Source: Muribaculaceae bacterium
GTDB taxonomy: Bacteria; Bacillota; Clostridia; Lachnospirales; Lachnospiraceae
Length of the DNA stretch: 36,614 nt
Direction of reading: 5' to 3'
NCBI GenBank assembly: GCA_023666425.1
Contig: JAMPCA010000015.1
Coordinates: 1 to 36,614 of the forward strand
How positions within the stretch are numbered: the stretch's first letter is position 1; every line of letters starts with the position of its first letter. Below are positions 24,236-32,795 of the stretch, one piece after another. Below the pieces are notes generated by a model. The model was not told the origin of the DNA, searched no databases, and saw nothing but the letters and a program-made list of their open reading frames with translations. A program made the position numbers and the translations under genes.

Positions 24236-24505
24236 ATGATGATATTGACAGCATTGCGACAAGAAGCGATTCAGTTAATAGAACAGATACCGGAAGAACA
24301 GATGCCAACTGTTATTCAGTATATGAAAATATTGAAGAGCAATGCTTTAAAGAAAGAACAGTTTTCTCATCCGGGAGAGACACTAACATCTGAAATGAAA
24401 GCATTTTTAGAGCTGGAACAAATGCTGTTTCCAATACAAAACGAATTGGATTATGAGAAAGAACTGGCGGAAGCGAGGCAGGAAAAGTATGGTTATCTTG
24501 ATTGA
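24236..24505 (+). CDS. Putative antitoxin of a type II PIN toxin-antitoxin system
   Basis: An 89-residue protein. The N-terminal helices (LRQEAIQLIEQIPEEQMPTVIQYMKIL) resemble DUF2281/RelB-like antitoxins of Clostridia, and the acidic C-terminal half would wrap the toxin. GGAG is almost adjacent to the two ATG codons (24236 and 24239), and an in-frame TTG at 24245 sits at better spacing, so the true start may be up to three codons later. Its end overlaps the toxin gene by 17 bases, the usual antitoxin-first coupling. No obvious ribbon-helix-helix is visible; DNA binding is assumed from the family. Confidence 0.75.
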   Translation: MMILTALRQEAIQLIEQIPEEQMPTVIQYMKILKSNALKKEQFSHPGETLTSEMKAFLELEQMLFPIQNELDYEKELAEARQEKYGYLD

Positions 24506-24905
24506 CACGAACGTTGCATTAGATTTTCTGACAATGAGGCAGCCCTTTTATGATGACGCCAGAAAGGTTATCATGGTTTGTGCGGAAGGGTATGTGCAGG
24601 GGTATCTTGCGTTTCACAGTTTGCCGAATATCTTCTATATTTTGAGAAAAAGCCATTCTGATACTGAACGGAGAAGGATGTTGAAAAAGCTTTGCTCTGT
24701 GCTGAAAGTGACTGGAGCCAGCCATGAAAGTATTTGTGATGCAATAGATCGTGAAGATTTTTTAGACTTTGAAGACTGTCTGCAAGATGAATGTGCAAAA
24801 GAAGTTTTTGCTGATTTTATTGTGACAAGAAATACGGAGGATTTCTTTTGGTCAAAGGTAAAACCGCTGACGCCACATGAGTTTCTTAAGCTTGCAGGAA
24901 TATGA
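24489..24905 (+). CDS. PIN-domain toxin (VapC-like)
   Basis: A 138-residue PIN nuclease. The first catalytic aspartate is in VILIDTNVALDFL. The middle shows the PIN pattern FHSLPNIFYILRK, then acidic residues in FEDCLQDECAKE, and the last acid/asparagine block is DFIVTRNTEDF. Such toxins cut RNA in a magnesium-dependent manner; the target is unknown. The start at 24489 is inside the antitoxin gene and is preceded by GCAGGAAAAG. This makes an ordinary two-gene module at the edge of the AT-rich region. Confidence 0.85.
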   Translation: MVILIDTNVALDFLTMRQPFYDDARKVIMVCAEGYVQGYLAFHSLPNIFYILRKSHSDTERRRMLKKLCSVLKVTGASHESICDAIDREDFLDFEDCLQDECAKEVFADFIVTRNTEDFFWSKVKPLTPHEFLKLAGI

Positions 24906-24940
24906 AATAAAAGTATGACAGCATGAAAGGAGATCAAACG

Positions 24941-24976
24941 ATGCTTTGTATTGCAACGGCTCCATGCAGAGTCTGA
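24941..24976 (+). CDS. 11-residue leader peptide upstream of the MFS exporter
   Basis: A short ORF encoding MLCIATAPCRV, with AAAGGAG about 8 bases before its ATG, as good a site as those of full genes here. It ends inside the first of several competing stems in front of the MFS gene (24960-25060). Short leader ORFs of this kind are the sensors of ribosome-mediated attenuation at erm, mef and related resistance genes, where a drug stalls the ribosome on the leader. The role here is inferred from layout. I know of no published leader with this sequence. Confidence 0.65.
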   Translation: MLCIATAPCRV

Positions 24977-25060
24977 GGAGGCTGCATGGAGGAACCGCTT
25001 CTGCGGACGTCCTCAGACTTTGCTTCTGGTTTGAAAATAAGTAAAACAAAAGGAGCAAAG
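24960..25060 (+). promoter_or_regulatory. Attenuator with competing stems and a sequestered ribosome site before the MFS exporter
   Basis: Three pairings compete. P1: CTCCATGCAG (24960-24969) with CTGCATGGAG (24982-24991), perfect. P2: GCAGAGTCTGAGGA (24966-24979) with TCCTCAGACTTTGC (25010-25023), 14 pairs with one G-U, enclosing the small CCGC-TTCT-GCGG hairpin. P3: CTTTGCTTCT (25018-25027) with AGGAGCAAAG (25051-25060), which covers the ribosome binding site of the exporter. P2 excludes both P1 and P3. No T run follows P2, so control is more likely at translation than by termination. I cannot decide from sequence alone which state a stalled leader ribosome favours. Confidence 0.7.
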
Positions 25061-25062
25061 CA

Positions 25063-26343
25063 ATGAAATCAATAAAAAAGAGTGAATTCTACGAATTAAA
25101 GGATTTTTTGATACTCTGGAGTACGCAGAGCGTATCCCAGCTGGGCAGCAGCATGACCGGATTTGCGCTGACATTGTGGCTGTATGAAAAGACCGGTTCC
25201 TCTCTGGGTACGGCGGCGCTTATGATCTGCTCTTATGCGCCGTATGTATTGATGAGTATATTTGCCGGAGCATTGACAGACAGGTTTGACAAAAAGAGGA
25301 CGATGCTTGGCTGCGATGTATTTGCCGCAGTTTGCACGATGACAGTATTTGTACTGTTTCGGACAAATCGTCTGGCGGTCTGGCATTTATATGTCCTGAA
25401 TGCAGTTTCGGGATTGATGAATACCGTCCAGCAGCCTGCCAGTGAGGTGGCCATGACGCTTATCATGCCGGAAAAGCATTACCAGAAAACAAGCGGGATG
25501 CGTTCTCTGTCAAACAGCCTGATTTCCATACTGAATCCATTGATTGCAACATCACTGTATTCATTTACCGGGCCAGGTGGCGTAGTAGCGGTGGATATCG
25601 GAAGCTTTTTGCTTGCGTTTACAGCATTACTGTTTTTTGTGAGAATTCCGGAAACGAAAAGTGACAAAAGAGAAAGTCTGCCTGCCCTCGCGAAAGAAGG
25701 ACTTATGTTTTTGCGGCAAAACCCTCTTATTATGTCGCTGATTTTATTTATGTCCGGTGTAAATCTGGTAGCGTCCGCCTTTGATGCGGTATTGCCCGGC
25801 TATGTGCTGCCGAATCCAAAAGGCGGGACAGCTGTTTTGGGAATTGTCACGTCCTGTTCCGGTATTGCCATGATTGCAGGAAGTCTGGCCGCCTCGATTT
25901 TGCCGGAGCCGAAAAACCGGGTGAAGCTTATCTATCTGACCATGCTGTTTTCACTGGGGGCTGAGAATTTTTTGCTGGCATTTTCCAGAAGTCCGGTATG
26001 GTGGTGTATCGGGCAGATTGTCGGCTGGATTCTTGTACCGGTTATGAATGCGAATCTGGATGTGATTCTCAGGACGGGCATTCCGATGAAGCTGCAGGGG
26101 CGTGTGTATGCATGTCGCAATACACTTCAGTTTTTTACGATTCCGATAGGCCTGTTTATCGGTGGTTTTATGGTAGATAACGTGTGCGAGCCATTTATGC
26201 GGGCATACGGCAGTCTGCCGGTTTTAAAAATGCTTTTTGGCATGGGGAAGGGCTCCGGTGCGGCGCTTATGATGCTGCTGCTTGGCGTGAGCGGGAGCCT
26301 GATCTGTATCATCATGGGGCAGAAATTAAAGAAATACCAGTAA
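25063..26343 (+). CDS. MFS exporter of the DHA3 (Mef-like) type
   Basis: A 426-residue transporter with about 12 membrane segments. DHA3 features: a first helix context [17 protein letters not shown], the loop 2-3 motif [13 protein letters not shown], and [21 protein letters not shown] in helix 4-5. It has the general plan of the Mef macrolide exporters and related proteins, but identity is too low to assign a drug. The ribosome site AAAGGAG precedes ATG 25063. A leader ORF and competing stems upstream strongly suggest translation-sensing induction, which in turn suggests a ribosome-targeting compound as inducer or substrate. That link is inference. The glycerol kinase gene follows after 22 bases. 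Confidence 0.88.
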   Translation: MKSIKKSEFYELKDFLILWSTQSVSQLGSSMTGFALTLWLYEKTGSSLGTAALMICSYAPYVLMSIFAGALTDRFDKKRTMLGCDVFAAVCTMTVFVLFRTNRLAVWHLYVLNAVSGLMNTVQQPASEVAMTLIMPEKHYQKTSGMRSLSNSLISILNPLIATSLYSFTGPGGVVAVDIGSFLLAFTALLFFVRIPETKSDKRESLPALAKEGLMFLRQNPLIMSLILFMSGVNLVASAFDAVLPGYVLPNPKGGTAVLGIVTSCSGIAMIAGSLAASILPEPKNRVKLIYLTMLFSLGAENFLLAFSRSPVWWCIGQIVGWILVPVMNANLDVILRTGIPMKLQGRVYACRNTLQFFTIPIGLFIGGFMVDNVCEPFMRAYGSLPVLKMLFGMGKGSGAALMMLLLGVSGSLICIIMGQKLKKYQ

Positions 26344-26365
26344 TTTTACAGAAAAAGGGGGACTT

Positions 26366-27862
26366 ATGGAAAGCTATATCATGGCGCTGGATCAGGGGAC
26401 GACGAGCTCAAGATGTATCCTGTTTGACAGGCTGGGAAATATCTGCGCAATGGCGCAGAAGGAGGTGGGGCAGATCTACCCGCAGCCCGGCTGGGTGGAG
26501 CAGAAGCCCAGAGAGATCTGGTCGTCGCAGATGTCGGTGATGACCGAGGCGATGGCGGAGCTTGGCGTGGGTCCGGAGAACATAGCGGCCATCGGCATCA
26601 CAAACCAGAGAGAGACGACCATCGTATGGGAAAAAGCGACCGGGAAACCGGTATATAACGCCATCGGCTGGCAGTGCAGGCGCACCGCGCCGATGATCGA
26701 CCGACTAAAGGAGGAGGGGCAGGACGCGCGGATCCGCGAGCGCACAGGACTGGTTGCCGACGCTTATTTCAGCGCCAGCAAGATCGCATGGATTTTGGGG
26801 AATGTGGCGGGAGCAAGGGAAGCGGCGGAGGCGGGAGAGCTTCTGTTTGGAACAGTGGACACATGGCTTTTGTGGAACCTGACGGGGGGAGCGGTGCACC
26901 GGACGGATTACACCAACGCTTCCAGAACCATGCTCTTTGACATTCATAAGCTCTGCTGGGACAAGGAGCTTCTGGAGCTTTTCCATATCCCGGAGTCCAT
27001 GCTTCCGGAGGTGATGCCCTCCGGTTCCGTCTTTGGCTATACCGATGAAAAACTGATGCCGGGAAGAACCGTCATAGCGGGCATGGCGGGCGACCAGCAG
27101 GCCGCGCTGTTCGGACAGTGCTGTTTTTTGCCAGGTGAAATGAAAAATACATACGGAACCGGTTGCTTTTTACTGATGCATACCGGAAACCGCCCGGTGT
27201 GCTCCGGGAAGGGGCTGATTACCACGCTTGCGGCAGGACTGACCGCGGAAGCCGAATATGCGCTGGAGGGGAGCGTGTACGTTGCGGGAGCCGCAGTCCA
27301 GTGGCTCCGGGACGGAATGCGGCTGGTAGAGAGTGCCGCCGAGACAGAACACTACGCGGCAGCTGTGGAGGATGCGAACGGCATGTATCTTGTCCCGGCC
27401 TTTGCGGGCATGGGCGCGCCCTACTGGGATCCTTATGCGAGGGGGACGGTGGTGGGTCTGACGAGGGGCTGCCGGAAAGAGCATTTTATCCGGGCAACGC
27501 TGGAGTCTATAGCCTATCAGGCATATGATGTGATCCTTGCCATGGAGCAGGAGGCGGGGGAGGCCTTAAGGAGCCTAAAGGTGGACGGCGGCGCGAGCGC
27601 AAACAATCTGCTGATGCAGTTTCAGGCGGATATCACCGGGACGAGCGTATACCGGCCGAGCTGTATTGAGACTACGGCTCTCGGGGCGGCGTACCTCGCA
27701 GGACTGACAGTGGGGTACTGGAAAGACAAGGAGGAGCTTCGCCAAAACTGGCAGCTGGAGAGCAGCTTTTTGCCGGAGATGGGGGAAGCGCAGCGGCGCG
27801 CGCTCTTAAAGGGCTGGCATCGCGCGGTGGACTGTGCCCGTTTTTGGGCGGGGGAGGAGTAG
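26366..27862 (+). CDS. glpK: Glycerol kinase
   Basis: A 498-residue FGGY kinase that phosphorylates glycerol to sn-glycerol 3-phosphate with ATP. Diagnostic segments are [15 protein letters not shown] at the N-terminus, [16 protein letters not shown] with the catalytic-site WQCRRT nearby, [13 protein letters not shown] and [14 protein letters not shown] in the middle, [12 protein letters not shown] near 240, [24 protein letters not shown], and [20 protein letters not shown] in the ATP domain. Length is standard. It starts 22 bases after the MFS stop behind GGGGG and may be read from the same message. No glycerol facilitator or glycerol-3-phosphate dehydrogenase gene is in the window. Confidence 0.96.
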   Translation: MESYIMALDQGTTSSRCILFDRLGNICAMAQKEVGQIYPQPGWVEQKPREIWSSQMSVMTEAMAELGVGPENIAAIGITNQRETTIVWEKATGKPVYNAIGWQCRRTAPMIDRLKEEGQDARIRERTGLVADAYFSASKIAWILGNVAGAREAAEAGELLFGTVDTWLLWNLTGGAVHRTDYTNASRTMLFDIHKLCWDKELLELFHIPESMLPEVMPSGSVFGYTDEKLMPGRTVIAGMAGDQQAALFGQCCFLPGEMKNTYGTGCFLLMHTGNRPVCSGKGLITTLAAGLTAEAEYALEGSVYVAGAAVQWLRDGMRLVESAAETEHYAAAVEDANGMYLVPAFAGMGAPYWDPYARGTVVGLTRGCRKEHFIRATLESIAYQAYDVILAMEQEAGEALRSLKVDGGASANNLLMQFQADITGTSVYRPSCIETTALGAAYLAGLTVGYWKDKEELRQNWQLESSFLPEMGEAQRRALLKGWHRAVDCARFWAGEE

Positions 27863-27863
27863 G

Positions 27864-27881
27864 AACCGTCTGCGGTTTTTT
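27864..27881 (+). terminator. Short possible terminator after glycerol kinase
   Basis: A five-base stem AACCG/CGGTT with a TCTG loop runs directly into six T residues. The stem is short, so termination would be partial; the dismutase-like gene begins 38 bases later with its own GGAGG. Confidence 0.45.
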
Positions 27882-27918
27882 GCATAGAATGGAAATGACT
27901 GAAAACCGGAGGTTCATT

Positions 27919-28377
27919 ATGTTAGGGGAAAGACCGACTGCACATGCGAAAATTTATGGGAGTGACAATTGTAAAAAGCTGACGGGACTGTTGTACTTAT
28001 TTCCGGCGCAGGGGGGAACGATTGTATGGGTGGAGCTGCGGGAAGTGACGGATACAGACGGAAACCTGGCGCAGGGCTTTCGGGGCTTCCATATCCATGA
28101 GGGAGGTGCGTGCACGGGAAATGAGCAGGATCCCTTCGCCGATGCTGGCGGACACTATAATCCTACGGGGCAGGAGCATCCGGATCATGCGGGGGATCTG
28201 CCCCCGGTGCTGGTGTGCAACGGCTATGCGTGGATGCAGGTCTACACGGGCCGATTCCGCCCGGAGGAGGTGGTTGGCCGCACCGTGATCGTTCACGAGA
28301 TGCCCGACGATCTTCACACGCAGCCCTCGGGGGATTCCGGCGTCAGGCTGGGCTGCGGCTTAATTGAGTCTATGTAG
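27919..28377 (+). CDS. Cu/Zn superoxide dismutase-family protein without signal peptide
   Basis: A 152-residue SodC-type protein, start 27919 behind GGAGG. All canonical ligands can be placed: copper His58 and His60 (GFHIHEGGAC), bridging His79 (GGHYNPTG), zinc His87 and His90 with Asp93 (EHPDHAGDLPP), and the fourth copper His126 (VIVHEMPDD). The disulfide pair Cys65/Cys146 and the active-site Arg143 (GVRLGCG) are present. There is no signal peptide or lipobox, whereas most bacterial SodC proteins are exported. Several Firmicutes relatives lack copper ligands and are inactive, but this one looks complete. It would dismutate superoxide if metallated; cytosolic location is predicted. Confidence 0.87.
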   Translation: MLGERPTAHAKIYGSDNCKKLTGLLYLFPAQGGTIVWVELREVTDTDGNLAQGFRGFHIHEGGACTGNEQDPFADAGGHYNPTGQEHPDHAGDLPPVLVCNGYAWMQVYTGRFRPEEVVGRTVIVHEMPDDLHTQPSGDSGVRLGCGLIESM

Positions 28378-28393
28378 GCCGCGGCAGGCAAAA

Positions 28394-28933
28394 CTAAGCT
28401 GCCGGAAAGCTCTCCCAGTCCCACAGATAGCTGAACAGAAGCGCCGCTCCCGCCCTGCGGATATAGTGGTAGTCCCGGGCGATGCAGGGTCTTCCCGCCG
28501 CGTAGCGCCCGTGGAGCCGGACGATGTAAGCGGGCAGGGCGGAGACGGGCATGGGATGGCAGACGTCCGGCGGCAGGGGCCGCCTCCGGTGATCCCAGGC
28601 ACAGATGGCAAGCCTGCACTCATGGGAAAAATGCGTTCTGTTTCCGTGGGCGAACCAGTCGTTGTGCGGATAGGTAAAATAGTCCTCCACATAGTGCAGG
28701 ATATACCCGAGGCGCAGAAAAGACAGACAGTCCCGCCTGCCGGAGCGCGCAAGCTTTTTCATTTTGCCAAAAACCATCTCCTGCGTGGAGCTTCTCCTGT
28801 GTCCGCCTGCATAGGTGTATATGAGGATATCCGGCAGAATACTCCCGAAGGTCAGACAGAAGCGGTGTCTTCGTTTTAGATTCATGCCGCGGATCAGGTT
28901 TTTCGTGATGGTCACATGTCCAAATTTATTCAT
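28394..28933 (-). CDS. Zinc-dependent phospholipase C-like protein
   Basis: A 179-residue protein related to the zinc-dependent phospholipase C/S1-P1 nuclease fold. The start at 28933 follows CGGAGG. Metal-binding candidates are His6 (NKFGHVTIT), Asp40 (GSILPDI), His91/Asp95 in YILHYVEDYFTYPHND, and later histidines in GNRTHFSHE. No signal peptide is present, so this is the cytosolic clostridial type rather than a secreted toxin. Substrate unknown. It lies 61 bases after the hybrid kinase on the same strand, so the two may share a message, and it converges on the dismutase-like gene. Confidence 0.75.
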   Translation of the reverse strand: MNKFGHVTITKNLIRGMNLKRRHRFCLTFGSILPDILIYTYAGGHRRSSTQEMVFGKMKKLARSGRRDCLSFLRLGYILHYVEDYFTYPHNDWFAHGNRTHFSHECRLAICAWDHRRRPLPPDVCHPMPVSALPAYIVRLHGRYAAGRPCIARDYHYIRRAGAALLFSYLWDWESFPAA

Positions 28934-28994
28934 ATCGCAATTCCTCCGTGAAGCTTCGTCTGCTACGGCATCAGTTTCCCCGTTTCCCTGTATT

Positions 28995-31900
28995 TTATCC
29001 CAGATACTTTTGCAGAGCCGCACTCAGCTTTTTCAGCTCGATGGGCTTTGACAGATGGTCGTTCATTCCGGCGGCGCGGGCAGCCTCGATGTCCTCCACA
29101 AAGGCGTCGGCGGTCATGGCAACAATAGGGATCTTTGCCGCATCCGGATGATTTAGGGCGCGGATTGCTTTCGTCGCCTCGTAGCCGTTCATTACCGGCA
29201 TCTGTATATCCATCAAAATCAAATCATAATAGCCGGGCTCGGAGGCGGCGAATTTTTCAACGGCGTCCCTGCCGTTTTCCGCTTCGTCCGGCCGAAGTCC
29301 TGCCATTTTCAGTATCTCCCGTGCAATCTCCCGGTTCAGGCTGTTGTCCTCCACCAGAAGGATGCGGGCGTTGCTGTAGTCTCTGGATTCGAGAGTATGG
29401 ATCGCCTGTGAATCGCCCTCCTGCATGTGTGCCCCGTTCTGGAGCTGCTGGAACACCCGGATCAGGCCGGATTTGAACACCGGCTTGCTTAAGAACGCGT
29501 CCACGCCTGCCTCCCTTGCCTCCGCCTCGATGTCAGAGCGGTCGTAGGCGGAGAGGATGACGGCGGGCAGCCTCTGGGAGGAAATCTCCCTGAGTGCCCT
29601 GAGCGTCTCAAGACCGTCCATACCGGGCATCCGCCAGTCGAGAATGACGGCGTGAAAAGCGTCTGTTTCGCGCCTGTTTTTGAGAGTTTCTAAAGCCTCC
29701 TGTCCGCTGGTGCAGCACTCACACTGCATTCCGAGATCGTGCAGGAGCCCGGCGAGGGACTCGCAGACGTCCGGGTCGTCGTCCACCACCAGCACAGAAA
29801 GACCGGCAAGCGCAGAGAGGTCAAGCTCCTGCGAATCCTGCACTTTAAGGAAAATAGTGACCGTAAAACGCGAGCCCTTACCGACCTCGCTCTCCACCTT
29901 GATGCTGCCGTTCATCAGCTGTACAATGCCGTGGGTGATGGCCATGCCAAGTCCCGTCCCCTGGATTTTGCTGGTGCGCAGATCCTCCTCCCGGGAGAAG
30001 GGCTCAAAAAGATGCTCTAAGAATTCCGGCGACATTCCTATGCCGTTATCCTCAAAAATAAACTGGTAGCAGCCGAGCTTCGGTGTGCGCATGGGCTGCT
30101 CCTCCACCGAGAGCGTGATTTTTCCGCCGTCGGGGGTGTATTTGATAGCGTTGCTCATAATGTTCACAAACACCTGCTGGATGCGCAGGCTGTCGCCCAC
30201 CACATCCTCGTGGCAGATGTTTTTTGTGTGGAGGCTTAAGCTGTGATGGTGGCTGTCAATCTGCGGCTGTACCATGACCAGCAGGCTGTTTAACAGCTCA
30301 GAGAGGTTAAAGTTCTCCTCCGTCAGGCTGATGGTGCCGGATTCAATCTTGCTCATGTCCAGCACCTCGTTGATTAAGCCCAGCAGATGTCTGCTGGAGG
30401 TAGTGATCTTATTCAGCGCATCCTGCACCCGGTCGGGGGTGTTTACATTGGCGGAGGCGATTGCGGTCATGCCGATAATGGCGTTCATGGGCGTGCGGAT
30501 ATCGTGGGACATCTTGGACATAAAATCGGATTTGGCGAGGCTGGCGCGTTTGGCTGCCTCCAGAGAGTCCATGAGGAGCTGCCGCTGCTCCCGTTCCTGC
30601 CGGGCGGCCTCGTCCACACAGCGGATGCCGGACACCATGACAAGCTCATTTTCATCGGTGCTGACGTCAACAAAATGCATCTCGTAAAAGTCCATATGCT
30701 CCGCATTGGGTTTCACCTGATAACGTATGAAAAAATCAGTCTCTTCCTTTAGGCGTGCAAGGACTGCCAGCGGGTTGCAGAGCGCAAGCAGGCGTTCCTG
30801 ATATTCCTCTCTGACGTAGGTATTTACATATTGCCGCAGAGCTTCCGAGTGGAAGGCTTCGCGCGGGAGAAAGCCGCAGGCCGCCGTTGTTTCAGCCTCC
30901 GCAGTGCGGATCGTCTCAAAGGAGTCTGTATTTAAGTTGACATAGTAGATGGCTGTGTAACTGAGACTTAGGGCGGCCACGATGTTGAGCTGGTGCCGTT
31001 CAAGCTCTGCCTCACGCCTTTGGGCTTCCGCCCGGAGCCTGCGCGTGCGCAGGATGGAGATGCCTATGGCGAGCAGCACTAAAATGATAAAGCCTGCGCC
31101 GGCCAGTATAAAGCGGGCGGTGTAGAGTATGTCCATGAGGTCTGCAGAGGCATAGGGCATATTGAGGTATTCATTGACGACCGCATCGGTGTATTCCGGC
31201 TGGAGAAAGTTCACCGACTTATTAAATACAGAGAACATCGTGGAATCTGCATCTGCGGCGGCGGTCAGGCTCACGTCAGAGGTGAAGCGGTAGGGCTCCC
31301 ACTGGATCAGGGTGGAAAAACGATCGTTCTTGGTATGATAGTTAAACTCGATATTGTTGAGCAGAGTCGCGTCCACTTTGCCGTTTCGGACGGCAATCAG
31401 GCACTCCCTGGCGGTGCGGTAGTATGTAATCTGCACCTCGCCCAGCATGGATTCCAGATAATCGGCCCAGTAGGCTCTGCCCTGCGTCAGGGCAATCTTT
31501 GGAACGTCCAGCTCGGTAAAACGGCATTTGTGGTCGGTAATCAGCACATTTTCGTATTCCAGCAGGGGATCGGTGGTGTGCAAAAGAGGGTCTTCCATGG
31601 TAATCACCGACGAGGCGCCGATGTAAAAGTCGATATCATGGCCGGCAAGAAGCTCCTGCCAGCTCTCGTCGCGTTTCATGGGGCGGAATGTCAGATTTAA
31701 GCCGGAGGTTCCGCGGATATGCTCCAGCAGCCGGATATAGATGCCGTCGTAGCTTCCGTCGCCGCTGACATAGGCGAGCGGCTCCGTATCCTCATAGAAG
31801 CCGATGACAATCTCCTCTCCCGATTCTATGAATTCCCGCTCCTGCTCGGTCAGCGCCGGCGAGCTGGGATTATTTCCGACGAGACAGCTGTGCTGGGTGT

Positions 31901-32642
31901 TGGCAACCAGGTCGGGAAAGTTGTTTAAAAGCTGCTGCATACCGTGATTCAGTTCTGTAAGAAGCTCGTCGTTCCCGGATTTTACCGTGAAGTAGAAGGG
32001 CTTTGCGTCCAAAACAGCCGCGAGAACCGCATTGGGAAGCTCGTTGGAGGCATTGAAGACCACCATATCCACCTCACCCGCCTCCAGCGCGCGTATCTTT
32101 TCTTCTGTAGAGTCCATATAGACCGGCTCGTAGGTAAAGCCCCGGCTTCTGGCAAAATCAATCAGCTCCGCGTCATTGGAGGTGTCCTTCGTCACAGCGA
32201 TTCTCGCGCCGTCAAAGGCGTTAAAATCCTCGTAGTTGTAGTCGCTGTCCGCTCTGGTAAAAAGACCGGGGGCAACGTAGCCGCCGGCAAGGCTGGAAAA
32301 ATCCATGTTCTTTGCCCGTCCGGGCGTGTAGTTGGTGGGAAAAAGCAGGTCAATTTCCCCGGTTTGCAGCATTTCGACAGCCTCCGGCCAGGTGGTATCC
32401 ACATATTCGTATTCCCAGTTGTTGATCTCCGCCAGCTTATCTAAGTATGCCTTGCAGTGTCCGGCAGGCTCGCCGCTCTCATCAAAGTACAAAAGAGAGT
32501 TGATCCCGCAGGGGATGCGGACCGTCCGCTTTTTCTCCGCAGCCTCTGGTACAGAGGCAAAAAAAATAGGGGTACACAAAAGAATTGCAAGCAGCAGGAT
32601 ACGCGCCCGCTGAAAAAACCTTTTTGCCGATCCAGAACTCAT
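28995..32642 (-). CDS. Large hybrid sensor kinase with two periplasmic-binding-type sensor domains and two receivers
   Basis: A 1215-residue membrane kinase. The start at 32642 follows GGAAGGGAG; the two ATG codons upstream lie at or before the predicted transcription start. Order of parts: signal sequence (1-30), two solute-binding (SBP_bac_3-like) domains (about 38-260 and 275-500), a membrane segment (about 515-540), a PAS-like region (about 560-680), HisKA with SDFMSKMSHDIRTPMNAIIG (about 690-755), the ATPase (N box NIMSNAIKYTP, glycine box GTGLGMAI), receiver 1 (VLVVDDDPDV and VILDWRMPGMDG) and receiver 2 (ILLVEDNSLN, LILMDIQMPVMNG). No output domain or Hpt is attached, so phosphate must pass to another protein. 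Ligands are probably amino acids or similar small molecules. Confidence 0.92.
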   Translation of the reverse strand: MSSGSAKRFFQRARILLLAILLCTPIFFASVPEAAEKKRTVRIPCGINSLLYFDESGEPAGHCKAYLDKLAEINNWEYEYVDTTWPEAVEMLQTGEIDLLFPTNYTPGRAKNMDFSSLAGGYVAPGLFTRADSDYNYEDFNAFDGARIAVTKDTSNDAELIDFARSRGFTYEPVYMDSTEEKIRALEAGEVDMVVFNASNELPNAVLAAVLDAKPFYFTVKSGNDELLTELNHGMQQLLNNFPDLVANTQHSCLVGNNPSSPALTEQEREFIESGEEIVIGFYEDTEPLAYVSGDGSYDGIYIRLLEHIRGTSGLNLTFRPMKRDESWQELLAGHDIDFYIGASSVITMEDPLLHTTDPLLEYENVLITDHKCRFTELDVPKIALTQGRAYWADYLESMLGEVQITYYRTARECLIAVRNGKVDATLLNNIEFNYHTKNDRFSTLIQWEPYRFTSDVSLTAAADADSTMFSVFNKSVNFLQPEYTDAVVNEYLNMPYASADLMDILYTARFILAGAGFIILVLLAIGISILRTRRLRAEAQRREAELERHQLNIVAALSLSYTAIYYVNLNTDSFETIRTAEAETTAACGFLPREAFHSEALRQYVNTYVREEYQERLLALCNPLAVLARLKEETDFFIRYQVKPNAEHMDFYEMHFVDVSTDENELVMVSGIRCVDEAARQEREQRQLLMDSLEAAKRASLAKSDFMSKMSHDIRTPMNAIIGMTAIASANVNTPDRVQDALNKITTSSRHLLGLINEVLDMSKIESGTISLTEENFNLSELLNSLLVMVQPQIDSHHHSLSLHTKNICHEDVVGDSLRIQQVFVNIMSNAIKYTPDGGKITLSVEEQPMRTPKLGCYQFIFEDNGIGMSPEFLEHLFEPFSREEDLRTSKIQGTGLGMAITHGIVQLMNGSIKVESEVGKGSRFTVTIFLKVQDSQELDLSALAGLSVLVVDDDPDVCESLAGLLHDLGMQCECCTSGQEALETLKNRRETDAFHAVILDWRMPGMDGLETLRALREISSQRLPAVILSAYDRSDIEAEAREAGVDAFLSKPVFKSGLIRVFQQLQNGAHMQEGDSQAIHTLESRDYSNARILLVEDNSLNREIAREILKMAGLRPDEAENGRDAVEKFAASEPGYYDLILMDIQMPVMNGYEATKAIRALNHPDAAKIPIVAMTADAFVEDIEAARAAGMNDHLSKPIELKKLSAALQKYLG

Positions 32643-32672
32643 CTGTTTACGCTCCCTTCCTATCATAAATCT

Positions 32673-32701
32673 ATTATCATACCAATTCAAAAAATTGTCA
32701 A
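32673..32701 (-). promoter_or_regulatory. Promoter of the hybrid kinase
   Basis: On the minus strand TTGACA (32701-32696), a 17-base spacer and GATAAT (32678-32673). Transcription would begin near 32666, which supports the internal start at 32642 with a short leader. Confidence 0.75.
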
Positions 32702-32717
32702 AACCTTTTGAATTTTT

Positions 32718-32746
32718 CTTGCGTCATTTGTCCAATATGTCTATAC
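32718..32746 (+). promoter_or_regulatory. Promoter of the D-Ala-D-Ala carboxypeptidase gene
   Basis: TTGCGT (32718-32723), a 17-base spacer and TATACT (32741-32746), divergent from the kinase promoter with only 16 bases between the two -35 boxes. A small GGCG-TTCA-CGCC hairpin follows in the leader. Confidence 0.65.
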
Positions 32747-32795
32747 TTTTTATAGGCGTTCACGCCAATAAATGAAGAGAAGGAATAAAAAAGCC

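Noticed and set aside
25010-25040. The P2 stem before the MFS gene as a plain intrinsic terminator
   Set aside because: The bases after the stem are not a T run, and the stem competes with a pairing over the ribosome site, so translational control fits better.
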